Positions 11,864 through 23,808 of a DNA stretch of 64,000 nucleotides are shown here, piece after piece. How positions within the stretch are numbered: position 1 is the first letter of the stretch; the number at the start of each line of letters is the position of its first letter. The DNA is from Polytrichum commune. Taxonomy: Eukaryota > Streptophyta > Polytrichopsida > Polytrichales > Polytrichaceae. The position numbers and the translations under genes are program-made. The notes below the pieces were generated by a model that was not told the DNA's origin, ran no database searches, and worked only from the letters and a program-made list of their open reading frames with translations. The DNA lies in NCBI GenBank assembly GCA_950295325.1, contig OX485806.1, positions 22,692,001 through 22,756,000 of the forward strand, given 5' to 3'.

Positions 11864-12842
11864 TGTCGCAACCCTTGCTAGGTCCCTTAATAATCTTGCC
11901 AATTTTCAATTCTAGCAAAGGTTACGAGTCGCTAACCCTTCGCATTCCGCCATGCTAATGGATAGCTCCTCTTACCCCGGACCAATAGTTCATAGGAGGG
12001 AACCAACCCTCCTACTTTGCTTTCGGGACTCACCCCTTAATCGGTAACCCATTTCCCCAATGTGGACTTCCATCCATGGAAGTCCAATCCTATGTTGATC
12101 ATCGCATTGCCGGAGCAACACTACAACAACCCGAACCATACTAGGCAACTATGGCCTCACAATGGGCCAATGCCCATGGAGGCCGTGCCGTTCGGCCTCG
12201 GGTGGGTGAGGCCACACCACCTCACCCATATAAGCCTCTAGGACTCTACGCGGGGCCCCTACCCCACCGTCAACCAACCTCTTGTCTCTCTATCAAGAGT
12301 TGGGGCCAAGTGGACATTTTCCTTTAGCTGCTGGGCCTAGAACCCTACCCCCCCGGCAGCTTCAGACCATCATAACTTCCTTGTATGATGTCTGATCATA
12401 ACAATCAACCACTCCATCTTCATCTACGCTTCACGTAGATGAAGATGGACTCCTCACTTGCCCCATTCGGGCAAGTCTTCAGGAAGTTATGCCTGTTTGA
12501 ACCTTGGCAGTCCCGGGAATCACTCCCAGGCACTGCTGTACCAGGGCGCTGTCCCGGGACAGCGCCCCACTCAAATGGCCATAACTCCTAGCTCACACCT
12601 CCGATTGAGGTGTTCTTGAGCATTCTAGAATCACCACGCCATGAGCTACGCATAGCTCATGGCCTTACCCTTGTGCCTCCTAGTCTCCGTGGGTGGGAGG
12701 CGTTTCCAACGCCCGGGGCCCTCACCCACACTAGGATCACTTGGGCCCTCTCACCAACGGCGCCACAAGTCCCGGGTGTCACTCCGGGGTCCCCCTTGTG
12801 CCCATGGTGTTTCGGGCACTCCTCATGGAGAGGTGCGCGACA
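11864..12842 (-). repeat. 5' LTR of element alpha
   Basis: A 979-bp LTR identical by eye to 1934-2912. GTACG follows at 12843-12847 and matches 1929-1933. The LTR contains several strong palindromes: 12064-12085 (arms of 10), 12544-12567 (24 bp, perfect), 12638-12663 (arms of 11) and a hairpin at 12421-12441. Confidence 0.93.
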
Positions 12843-13077
12843 GTACGCCCCGTTCCCCCCCCCCCCCCCCCCCGTCCGCTCCCCCGTCCGCCCTAGTTTT
12901 TTTTTTTTTTTTTTTTTTTTCGCCTTCCCCGTCCGCCCCATTTTTTTAAAAAGAAATTCCCCCTCTCCGTTCGCTCCCGTTCCCCCCCGTCCGCCCCCGT
13001 TCCCGAGCCCGTCCGCCCCGTTCCCGACCCCATCCGCCCCGTTCCCGACCCCGTCCGCCCCGTCCGCGTCCCGTTCC
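12843..13077 (+). other. Right half of the C-rich hAT-leader-like block, with poly-C and poly-T runs
   Basis: It starts with the GTACG duplication and continues with CCGTCCGCTCCCC-type repeats like those at 59500-60066. It also holds a run of C at about 12856-12874 and more than twenty T at about 12897-12920. It is non-coding; the long Pro- or Gly-rich frames across it are products of the simple repeats. Confidence 0.8.
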
Positions 13078-14073
13078 CGTCGCGCACCTCTCCATGAGGA
13101 GTGGCCGAAACACCATGGGCACAAGGGGGACCCCGGAGTGACACCCGGGACTTGTGGCGCCGTTGGTGAGAGGGCCCAAGTGATCCTAGTGTGGGTGAGG
13201 GCCCCGGGCATTGGGAACGCCTCCCACCCACGAAGACTAGGAGGCATGAGGGTGAGGCCATGAGCTATGCGTAGCTCATGGCGTGGTGATTCCAGAATGC
13301 TCAAGATCACCTCAATCGGAGGTGTGAGCTAGGAGTTATGGCCATTTGAGTGGGGCGCTGTCCCGGGACAGCGCCCTGCTACAGCAGTGCCTGGGAGTGA
13401 TTCCCGGGACTGCCAAGGTTCAAACAGGCATAACTTCCTCACCACTTGCCCGAATGGGCCAAGCGAGGAGTCCATCCGCATCTACGTGAAGCGTAGATGA
13501 GGATGGAGTGGTTGGTTGTTATGATCAGACATCATACAAGGAAGTTATGATGGTCTGAAGCTGCTGGGGGGTTCTGGGCCCAGCAGCTAAAGGAAAATGT
13601 CCACTTGGCCCCAACTCTTGGTAGGGAGACAAGAGGTTGGTTGACGGTGGGGTAGGGGCCCCGCGTGAAGTCCTAGAGGCTTATATGGGTGAGGTGGTGT
13701 GGCCTCACCCACCCGAGGCCGAACGGCACGGCCTCCATTGGCATTGGCCTAATGTGAGGCCATAGTTGCCTAGTATGGTTCGGGTTGTTGTAGTGTTGCT
13801 CCGGCAACGCGATGATCAACATAAGATGGGACTTCCATGGATGGAAGTCCACATCTAAGGATTGGTTACCGATTAAAGGGGTTGGTTAGCGATTGAAGGG
13901 GTGAGTCCCGAAAGCAAAGTAGGAGGGTTGGTTCCCCTCCTATGAACTATAAGGTCCGGGGTGAGAGGAGCTAACCATTAGCATGGCGGTATGCGAATGG
14001 TTAGCGCTCGTAACCTTTGCTAGGAAATGAAAATTGGCAAGATGGTCAAGGAGGGCTAGCAAGGGTTGCGACA
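13078..14073 (+). repeat. Family R LTR, 5' position in element C
   Basis: A near-complete LTR followed by a primer-binding site, with a short internal duplication near 13860-13905. It faces the alpha 5' LTR (11864-12842) across 235 bp, which makes an inverted pair of arms of about 1 kb. Confidence 0.88.
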
Positions 14074-14075
14074 CG

Positions 14076-14087
14076 TGGTATCAGAGC
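14076..14087 (+). promoter_or_regulatory. Primer-binding site of element C
   Basis: TGGTATCAGAGC, two bases after the LTR end, complementary to initiator tRNA-Met. Confidence 0.92.
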
Positions 14088-17000
14088 AGGGTTCCAAATT
14101 TTGAGCTCGCACTTTGAGGGAAACATGACTATCAAAAAAATGCGGGTTGTGATGGTGAGCCCGTGGTTTCCAAAAGGTTGTGAGGCTTAAATTGGAACAA
14201 GGATCATGTGCAAGTGGAGTTTGAGCATACCATTGGTTCTAATGACAATGGTGGGCACTAAGGTGGATTCGGTAAGGAAAATGAAGGAGTGCTTTGAAAA
14301 GGGCTCCCACAAACCTCCAAAAGTATTTGGGGCCTAGAATACCGAATGCACCTAAAACCTTGGAGGGTATTAATTTTGGATTGAAATTCCAATTTGAAAT
14401 GCTTAGAAGGTGGTGATGTTGGAATTGGTGCAAATGAGGCACCCGGGGCCTCTTAAGGCCTATGTGCGCTATTCAAACGCACAAGTGAAAGATACACCTA
14501 AAATGGACGACCTTGTGAGACATGCATCGTTTTAGGTGGGAATTCAAAAGCGGGTGGTGAATTCCATGTCCGAGTCCCCAAAGCTTCTTGAGGACGTATC
14601 GGGAATCTTTAAGATTTGAAGAACATTGAAGTCGATGGTCCTAAAAAGAAGTTCGACGGCGTACCACCATGAAGTGGGTTTAGCCGAAAAAGGTCTCAAG
14701 GAAATGGGCATAAGTAGTGTGGCCGTTATACCAAGGCAAATCATGCTCGTTCCGCGGACGCAATGTGGGAAGGTGGCTTTGTGGTACCAAGCCAAATCAT
14801 ATTTGTGCCGTATGCGGAATGTTAGAAGTTGGTTTTATGCTACTAATCCATATAATGTTTGGGCCGCGGACGGAATGTTACAATGTGAATTGGTGGTACC
14901 AAGCTAGAACATATTTGTGCCGCGGACGGGATGTTAAAAGTTGGCTTTGCGGACCAAGCCAAAACATATTGTTGCCGTGGACCGAATGTTAGACTATGGC
15001 TTTGTGGCCAAGGCTAATAGCCTTAAGCCAAGGCCAAGTCTTTTATACCTTGAGGCTCAAGTAATCGGAGATATGTCTCATGAGTTGACAAAGAGGCAAT
15101 GGACTCTTTCATGAGCCCAAAGCTCATAAGGGGGTTGGGGCTTGTCGACGCATAGAGCGGGCAAGCCCACCAAGGTGCGGTTTGCAAAGGGCGAACCGCA
15201 TGAAGCAAAGGAAGCCGCGATGCATGTAACCTTTCAATGTGGGACATTGAATTTTGTCAAAATTTCACACCATTTGAAATTAATAAGGTGCATGTCATTG
15301 TAAAGGTCACCTTCTTTGAAACTCACATGATAGATGTGAGGCCGAAGCCGGTGTGCTTGCGGTGCATTATGATGTGTCATAATGACAAGGAGATGAAGTT
15401 CAAATTGACAAGGAGTCCTATGGTAGGAGGATCCAAGTTGAATTTGGTCTTAATGGACCAAATGCAAAATGGAAAACATAATGGTTGGAGTTCAATTGGA
15501 GCAACTCCAAAGAACTTATGGGGAGGCTAGGAAAGATGGGCCTCCCCTAAACCGTTTGGTGGGATGTTGGTGAGATACAAGGATGTATTCACCAATGTGT
15601 TGCCCAAAGACTTACCGCCAAGGAGTGAAAAAAAAAAAACTTGCTCAACAAGAGATTGAGTTCTTGAGGTATGTGATGACAAAGGAAGTTGGTGGATGAA
15701 CATGACAAATGTCAAGGCAATCCAAGAGGAGAATTGGCCCTTGACTCAAAAGAAGGGCTAAGGTCATTTGTTGGCCTAGCCAACTACTACCACCACTTCA
15801 TTCGAGGTGTTTATAAGGTTGCTAGGACCTTAGTCAACTTGTTGGAAAAATGGCTATCCCAAGAGTGGGATGAGCCTTGTTACCAAGTCTTTGAGGAGCT
15901 TAAGAGCAAGCTTTCTTAGACGCCCGTGCACAATTTTGCAAAATTTGACAAACCTTTTGAGATGCATACGGGGGCGAGTGACTTTACCATTGGCGGATGT
16001 TGATCCAAGATGGATGCCCATTGCATATGGGAGCATTAAGCTTAAAGGTTGTCAAACCCTGTGCGACTTGTGAAAGAAATGGCTATCTTAAGAGTGGGAT
16101 GAGCCTTGCCCCGAAAGTCTTTGGGGAGCTTAATATAAAGTCGTCTTTGCCACCCGTGTTCAAGTTCGCGGAGCTTGACAAACCTTTTGAGGTGAATACG
16201 GGGTGGCGAGTGACTTTGCCATTGGCGGATGGTTAATGTAAGATGGATGGCCATTGCATATGAGAGCGTTAAGCTTGATGGTTATCCGACCTTATCCGAC
16301 TTGTGGAAGAATTGGCTATCCCAAGAGTGGGATGAGCCTTGCCACCAAGTCTTTAGGGAGCTTGAGAGCAAGTGTTCTTAGACGCCCGTGCTCAAGTTCG
16401 CGGAGCTTGACAAACCTTTTGAGGTGCATACGGGGTTGATTAACTTTGCCAATGGCGGATTGTTGATGTAAGATGGATGGCCATTGCATATGGGAGCATG
16501 AAGCTCGATGGTTGTCAAAGAAGACAACCAACTCATGACAAAGAACTTCTTTGTCGTAGTGCATTGCTTGAAGATGTGGCGACACTATTTGGGGTCGCAC
16601 AAAGCAAAGGTCTACATGGACAATGTGTCCTAAAAGAATTTTGACATTCAAGCGCAAGTAAGCGCCAAGTCATTGCGGTGGCATGATAATTTGGCGCTTA
16701 TGAAGGTGGATTTGATCCACAAACCGGACCGTGGAAATGTGGTGCCGGATGCGCGAAGTAGACCGGATGAGTTCCAAGCAATGAGAACCATCCAAACCTT
16801 GTGGCTAATGTGTGCCGGCGAAGGAAACTTGTAATGCAAGATACGGGAGGGGTAAATTCACTACCCCAAAAGCACAAAAACTTTTAGGTGAACTTCGCAA
16901 GAGCAAGGTGCTCAAAGAGGTTAAGTTGGTGAAATGGTGAGGATACCATGAGAAAGAAACCGCTTGGGTGGCGGCAAGAGACATGGTCAACACCAATGAA

Positions 17001-17876
17001 TTGGTGAAGCACTTTGAAGAAACTAAGGCTAGACATTCCAATAAAAAGAAGCGTAGGCATTGATGAGGACATCAATCTCCTTTAGTGGGGGAGAGACGCT
17101 AGTAGCACACTTAGCTTCGAGGTTAATTATGCCACAACATGAACTTGTTCTTTGGCTTGAGGGAATAAAGTCCAAACTTTAGTGGTGCAAAGAGAAAAGT
17201 ATGAGATGAGGTCCTAGTCTTGTACTTGTGCTTGGTTAATGGAAGAGGGGGAATAGACATGCCAAACTAGGTTGGGTAAGCCGAGTAATTGGGGCCATGG
17301 CTTGGAGGGGCCTTGGATAAAACCAAGAAACTTCTTAGTTGTGGGCTTGTCCGGGCGGGGACAAGGTGATGGCGCGTGCTCATAAAAGTGCTACCCGCGA
17401 GCTAACAAGAGTTGGCGCATGGGAGTCATGAACCCATGTCTTGAAAGAGCAAAGTGGGAACCGAGTCGGGCGGGACTTGGCATCACCCCCGTGCGATCGA
17501 GGCGTGGCTTAACAATGGAAAGCCATCTCGGAGTTGCAACCGAGACAACTTAGTGAAAGCGTTGAGGTCTCGCCTAGATGTGTCACGTTAGGCTAGTGGA
17601 GCCTAACGGGGGAGGCCCCAAAGGAGGGGCAACCCAAGTGAGTCCCAAAGTAGGTGGGTCTAGTATAGGTTAGGTCTTTGGATGAGTGATCCAAGGTCGC
17701 TAACGGACCACCTAGGAACGGCACCTTTGGGACCATGCCAAATTTGAAGATGCATTGTGGGGGTCGCGCCCTAAGGTAAACACAATGCCGCACCATAGAG
17801 GATGGCAACTTGAGAATTGGTGTGCCGACTACGAGTATAGTCGATGAGGGCATCGACTCCGTTTGGTGGGGGTGAG

Positions 17877-18849
17877 TGTCGCGCACCTCTCCATGAGGAG
17901 TGCCCGAAACACCATGGGCACAAGGGGGACCCCGGAGTGACACCCGGGACTTGTGGCGCCGTTGGTGAGAGGGCCCAAGTGATCCTAGTGTGGGTGAGGG
18001 CCCCGGGCGTTGGGAACGCCTCCCACCCACGAAGACTAGGAGGCACAAGGGTAAGGCCATGAGTTATGCGTAGCTCATGGCGTGGTGATTCTAGAAAGCT
18101 CAAGAACACCTCAATCGGAGGTGTGAGCTAGGAGTTATGGCCATTTGAGTGGGGCGCTGTCCCGGGACAGCGCCCTGGTACAGCAGTGCCTGGGAGTGAT
18201 TCCCGGGACTGCCAAGGTTCAAACAGGCATAACTTCCTCAAGACTTGCCCGAGTGGGGCAAGTGAGGAGGCCATCGGCATCTACGTGAAGCGTAGATGAA
18301 GATGGAGTGGTTGGTTGTTATGATCAGACATCATACAAGGAAGTTATGATGGTCTGAAGCTGCTGGGGGGTTCTAGGCCCAGCAGCTAAAGGAAAATGTC
18401 CACTTGGCCCCAACTCTTGGTAGAGAGACAAGAGGTTGGTTGACGGTGGGGTAGGGGCCCCGCGTAGAGTCCTAGAGGCTTATATGGGTGAGGTGGTGTG
18501 GCCTCACCCACCCGAGGCCGAACGGCAAGGCCTCCATGGGCTTTGGCCTATTGTGAGGCCATAGTTGCCTAGTATGCTTCGGGTTGTTGTAGTGTTGCTC
18601 CGGCAACGCGATGATCAACATAGGATTGGACTTCCATGGATGGAAGTCCACATTGGGGAAATGGGTTACCGATTAAGGGGTGAGTCCCGAAAGCAAAGTA
18701 GGAGGGTTGGTTCCCTCCTATGAACTATTGGTCCGGGGTAAGAGGAGCTATCCATTAGCATGGCGGAATGCGAAGGGTTAGCGACTCGTAACCTTTGCTA
18801 GAATTGAAAATTGGCAAGATTATTAAGGGACCTAGCAAGGGTTGCGACA
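17877..18849 (+). repeat. Family R LTR, 3' position in element C
   Basis: It begins TGTCGCGCAC directly after GGTGGGGGTGAG and ends GGTTGCGACA. Its variant (ATTATTAAGGGACC near the end) is that of the LTRs at 708 and 1934, unlike the 5' LTR of C. Confidence 0.9.
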
Positions 18850-19021
18850 GTGAGTCCCGAAATCAAAGTAGGAGGGTTGGTTCCCCTCCTATGAACTAAT
18901 GGTCCGGGGTTAGAGGAGCTAACCATTAGCATGGCGGTATGCGAAGGGTTAGCGACTCGTAACCTTTGCTAGAATTGAAAATTGGCAAGATGGTCAAGGA
19001 GGGGCTAGCAAGGGTTGCGAC
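18850..19021 (+). repeat. Truncated family R LTR, last 172 bp
   Basis: It repeats the final part of a plus-oriented LTR (GTGAGTCCCGAAA through GGTTGCGACA) immediately after the complete LTR ending at 18849. The satellite array starts directly after it. Confidence 0.85.
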
Positions 19022-20948
19022 ACATATATTGGACAGCCACATAATTATGAGAACTTGAAATCTGAGCCTATAGCCCTCTTTCAAGGTGTGAGATTCTAAC
19101 CTGAAATGAGGCCATGTAGACTTATATAAAGTGAGCACCCGAAATCTGAACCTAGAACTGAGGCTTCATTCGTTAGCTTCTAACCTGAAATGAGGCCACT
19201 TAGGCACCTCCAAATGAAGGGTTCGGTCCCGAACCCCATATATTGGACAGCCACATAATGTGAGAACTTGAAATCTGAGCCTATAGCCCTCCTTCAAGGT
19301 GTGAGATTCTAACCTGAAATGAGGCCAACATGACATACATAAAGTGAGCACCCGAAATCTCAAAGTGGAGCCGAGGCTTCAAAGTGTTCGTTTCTAAGTT
19401 GAAATGAGGCCACCCAGGGACCTCCAAAGGAAGGTTTCGGTCCCGAAACCCATATATTGGACTTCCACATAAAGTGATAACCTGATGTCTAAGCCTATAT
19501 GCCACTTTCAAAGTGTTAGATTCTAACCCGAAATGAGGCCAACTAAGACAACATAGATTGATCACCTAAAATCTGAACCTAGAGAGGAGGCCTCTAATTG
19601 TAAGATTCTAACGTGAAATGAGGCCAACTAGACATATATAAAGTGAGCACACGAATTCTCAAAGTAGAGCCGAGGCTTCAAAGTGTTAGATTCTAACCTG
19701 AAATGAGGCCATTTAGGGGCCTCAAAAGGAAGGTTTCGGTCCCGAAACCCATATATTAGACACCCACATAAAGTGACTACCAGAGATCTAAGCCTATAGG
19801 CCACTTTCAAAGAGTTAGATTCTAACCTCAAATGAGGCGAACTAAATCAACATAGAGTGAGAACCTGAAATCTTAGCCAATAGCCCACCTTCAAATTCAA
19901 GATTCTAACCTGAAATGAGGCCAACAAGACATACATAAAGTGAGCACCCGAAATCTCAAAGTGGAGCCGAGGCTTCAAAGTGTTCGTTTCTAAGTTGAAA
20001 TGAGGCCACCCAGGGACCTCCAAAGGAAGGTTTCGGTCCCGAAACCCATATATTGGACTTCCACATAAAGTGATAACCTGATGTCTAAGCCTATATGCCA
20101 CTTTCAAAGTGTTAGATTCTAACCCGAAATGAGGCCAACTAAGACAACATAGATTGATCACCTAAAATCTGAACCTAGAGAGGAGGCCTCTAAGTGTAAG
20201 ATTCCAACCTGAAATGAGGCCAACTAGACATATATAAAGTGAGCACACGAATTCTCAAAGTAGAGCCGAGGCTTCAAAGTGTTAGATTCTAACCTGAAAT
20301 GAGGCCAACTAGACTTATATAAACTTAGCACCCGAAATCTCAATGTAGAGCCGAGGCTTCAAAGTGTTAGATTCTAACATGAAATGAGGCCATCTGGACT
20401 TATATAAAGTGAGCACCCGAAATCTCAACCTAGAACCGAGGCTTCATTCGTTAGCTTCCAACCTGAAATGAGGCCACTTATTCACCTGCAAATGAAGGGT
20501 TCGGTCCCGAACCCCATATATTGGATAGCCTTATAATGCGAGAACCTGAAATATGAGCCTATAGCCTTCCTTCAAGGTGTTAGATTCTAACCTGAATTGA
20601 GGCCAACTACACATATATAAAGTGAGCACCCGAAATCTCAATGTAGAGCCGAGGCTTCAAAGTGTAAGATTCTAACCTGAAATGAGGCCAACTAGACATA
20701 TATAAACTTAGCACCCGAATTCTCAAAGTAGAGCCGAGGCTTCAAAGTGTTAGATTCTAACCTGAAATGAGGCCATCTGGACTTATATAAAGTGAGCACC
20801 CGAAATCTCAAGCTAGAACCGAGGCTTCATTCGTTAGCTTCCAACCTGAAATGAGGCCACTTATTCACCTGCAAATGAAGGGTTCGGTCCCGAACCCCAT
20901 ATATTGGACAGCCTCATAATGCGAGAACCTGAAATATGAGCCTATAGC
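19022..20948 (+). repeat. Satellite-like array, unit about 85 bp (array 1)
   Basis: About two dozen units share the core GATTCTAACCTGAAATGAGG, then a stretch with ATATAAAGTGAGCACC and AGCCGAGGCTTCAAAGTG. Some units carry an extra module with the near-palindrome GGTTTCGGTCCCGAAACC followed by CATATATTGGAC. The orientation is the same as in the array at 47556-49801. It is bounded on both sides by family R LTR ends. I see no gene inside. Confidence 0.9.
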
Positions 20949-21923
20949 TGTCGCGCACCTCTCCATGAGGAGTGGCCGAAACACCATGGGCACAAGGGGG
21001 ACCCCGGAGTGACACCCGGGACTTGTGGCGCTGTTGGTGAGAGGGCCCAAGTGATCCTAGTGTGGGCGAGGGCCCCGGGCGTTGGGAACGCCTCCCACCC
21101 ACGGAGACTAGGAGGCACAAGGGTAAGGCCATGAGCTATGCGTAGCTCATGGCGTGGTGATTCTAGAATGCTCAAGAACACCTCAATCAGAGGTGTGAGC
21201 TAGGAGTTATGGCCATTTGAGTGGGGCGCTGTCCCGGGACAGCGCCCTGGTACAGCAGTGCCTGGGAGTGATTCCCGGGACTGCCAAGCTTCAAACAGGC
21301 ATAACTTCCTCAAGACTTGCCTGAATGGGGCAAGTGAGGAGTCCATCGGCATCTACGTGAAGCGTAGATAAAGATGGAGTGGTTGGTTGTTATGATCAGA
21401 CATCATACAAGGAAGTTATGATGGTCTGAAGTTGCTGGGGGCTTCTAGGCCCAGCGGCTAAAGGAAAATGTCCACTTGGCCCCAACTCTTGGTAGAGAGA
21501 CAAGAGGTTGGTTGACGGTGGGGTAGGGGCCCCGCGTAGAGTCCTAGAGGGTTATATGGGTGAGGTGGTGTGGCCTCACCCACCCGAGGCCGAACGGCAC
21601 GGCCTCCATGGGCTTTGGCCCATTGTGAGGCCATAGTTGCCTAGTATGGTTCGGGTTGTTGTAGTGTTGCTCCGGCAACCCGATGATCAACATAGGATTG
21701 GACTTCCATGGATGGAAGTCCACATCAAAGAAATGGGTTACCGATTAAGGGGTGAGTCCCGAAAGCAAAGTAGGAGGGTTGGTTCCCCTACTATGAACTA
21801 TATGGTCCGGGGTAAGAAGAGCTAACCATTAGCATGGCGGTATGCGAAGGGTTAGCGCTTGTAACCTTTGCTAGAAAGGAAAATTGGCAAGATTGTCAAG
21901 GGGGGCTAGCAAGGGTTGCGACA
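20949..21923 (+). repeat. Family R LTR, 5' LTR of element D
   Basis: A complete 975-bp LTR starting TGTCGCGCAC inside the satellite array and ending GGTTGCGACA, with the primer site two bases after it. Confidence 0.9.
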
Positions 21924-21925
21924 TT

Positions 21926-21937
21926 TGGTATCAGAGC
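21926..21937 (+). promoter_or_regulatory. Primer-binding site of element D
   Basis: TGGTATCAGAGC, complementary to initiator tRNA-Met. Confidence 0.92.
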
Positions 21938-22834
21938 AGGGTTCCAAGTTTTGAGCTCTCACTTTGAGGGAAACATGGCTATCAAAAATGCGGGTTATGA
22001 TGGTGAGCCCGGGGTTTCCAAAAGGGTTGTGAGGCTCAAATTGGAACAAGGATCATGTGCAAGTGGATTGTGACCATACCATTGGTTCAAATGACAATGG
22101 TGGGCATGAGGGTGGATTTGGTAAGGAAAATGGAGGAGTGCTTTGAAAAGGGCTCCCGCAAACCTCAAAAAACATTTGGGGCCTAGAATACCGAAAGCAC
22201 CCAAAACCTTGGAGGGCATTAATGTTGGATTGAAATTCCAATTCGAAATGCTTGGAAGGTATTGATGTTGGAATGGATTTGGTGCTAATGAGGCACCCGG
22301 GGCCTCTTAAGGCCTATGTGCGCTATTCAAACGCACAAATGAAGGATACACCTAAAACGGACGAGCTTTCTAAGAAATGCATCCTTTTAGGTGGGGTTTT
22401 AAAAGCGGGTGGTGGATGCCTTGTTTAAGTCCCCAAGGCTTCTTGAGGACATGGTGGGGACCATTAAGTTTGCAAGAGCATTGAAGCCGATGGTCCCAAA
22501 GAGAAGTTTGGCGGCGCATCACCACAAGTGGCTTTAGCCAAAGTAGGTCCCAAAGAAATGAGTGCAAATTGTTTGGTCCATTTTACTTAGGCAAAACATG
22601 TTGGTGCCGCGGACGGAATGTTGGGAGGTGGGTTTGTCCTACCAAGGCAATTCATGTTCGTGCCGCGGACGGAGTGTAGGAAGGTGACTTTGTGCTACCA
22701 AGGCAAAACATGTTTATTTTGCGGACAAACTATTAGAAATTGGTTTTGTGGCACCAAACCAATTTGTCCCGCGGACAAAATGTTTAAAGTTGGCTTTGCG
22801 GACCAAGCCAAGCCAAGTTGCCGAGGACCGAATG

Positions 22835-23808
22835 TGTCGCAACCCTTGCTAGCCCCCCTTGACAATCTTGCCAATTTTCAATTCTAGCAAAGGTTACGAG
22901 CGCTAACCATTCGCATTCCGCCATGCTAATGATTAGCTCCTCCTACCCCGGACCTTATAGTTCATAGGAGGGAACCAACCCTCCTACTTTGCTTTCGGGA
23001 CTCACCCCTTAATCGGTAACCCATTCCTAGATGTGGACTTCCATCCATGGAAGTCCAATCCCATGTTGATCATCGCATTGCCGGAGCAACACTACAACAA
23101 CCCGAACCATACTAGGCAACTATGGCCTCACAATGGGCCAATGCCCATGGAGGCCTTGCCGTTCGGCCTCGGGTGGGTGAGGCCACACCACCTCACCCAT
23201 ATAAGCCTCTAGGACTTCACGCGGGGCCCCTACCCCACCGTCAACCAACCTCTTGTCTCTCTACCAAGAGTTGGGGCCAAGTGGACATTTTCCCTTAGCT
23301 GCTGGGCCTAGAACCCACCCTGCAGCTTCAGACCATCATAACTTCCTTGTATGATGTCTGATCATAACCACCAACCACTCCATCTTCATCTACGTTTCAC
23401 GTAGATGCCGATGGACTCCTCACTTGCCCCATTCAGGCAAGTCTTGAGGAAGTTATGCCTGTTTGAACCTTGGCAGTCCCGGGAATCACTCCCAGGCACT
23501 GCTGTACCAGGGCGCTGTCCCGGGACAGCACCCCACTCAAATGGCCATAACTCCTAGCTCACCCCTCCGATTGAGGTGATCTTGAGCATTCTAGAATCAC
23601 CACGCCATGAGCTACGCATAGCTCATGGCCTCACCCTCATGCCTCCTAGTCTCCGTGGGTGGGAGGCGTTCCCAACGCCCGGGGCCCTCACCCACACTAG
23701 GATCATTTGGGCCCTCTCACCATCGGCGCCACAAGTCCCGGGTGTCACTCCGGGGTCCCCCTTGTGCCCATGGTGTTTCGGGCACTCCTCATGGAGAGGT
23801 GCGCGACA
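22835..23808 (-). repeat. Family R LTR, 3' LTR of element E
   Basis: A 974-bp LTR followed by the polypurine-tract complement. Nearly identical to 8013-8986. Confidence 0.92.

Larger units (their letters stand above)
1934..12842 (-). mobile_element. Element alpha: family R Ty3/gypsy-like LTR element, young but broken
   Basis: An LTR retrotransposon in minus orientation. The 979-bp terminal LTRs (1934-2912 and 11864-12842) look identical base for base, and GTACG flanks both ends. A primer-binding site complementary to initiator tRNA-Met lies beside the 5' LTR and a polypurine tract beside the 3' LTR. The order protease, RT/RNase H, integrase read from right to left is that of Ty3/gypsy. The interior carries an extra LTR (8013-8986) and a duplicated protease-RT-leader portion, so it is a composite. 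It has many breaks and cannot encode its own proteins. The identical LTRs imply very recent insertion, presumably using proteins supplied by another element. Confidence 0.9.
13078..18849 (+). mobile_element. Element C: family R fossil, plus orientation
   Basis: The 5' LTR is about 13078-14073, with a tRNA-Met primer site at 14076-14087. Remnants follow in the order leader (14100-15000), protease-like (15237-15530), RT connection (15689-15919) and reiterated RNase H-start segments (15850-16500). A non-coding tail and polypurine tract precede the 3' LTR (17877-18849). The two LTRs differ at many positions and belong to different LTR variants, and no target-site duplication is seen, so the ends may come from different insertions. 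It has many breaks. Confidence 0.82.
20949..22834 (+). mobile_element. Element D: family R fossil, 5' part
   Basis: A plus-oriented 5' LTR (20949-21923), primer site (21926-21937) and leader/gag-like interior with the CCGCGG minisatellite. It is cut at 22834 by the LTR of element E. No continuation of D is recognisable on the far side. It is broken. Confidence 0.82.

Noticed and set aside
12610-13310. Overlapping 217-codon frames on both strands
   Set aside because: They cross two inverted family R LTRs and a C-rich spacer. The same frames recur in all LTR copies and reflect GC-rich LTR sequence, not a gene.
17872-18854. GTGAG on both sides of the LTR at 17877-18849, looking like a target-site duplication
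   Set aside because: The left GTGAG is the end of the polypurine tract found before every family R 3' LTR. The right one is ordinary internal LTR sequence. Chance or microhomology explains it.
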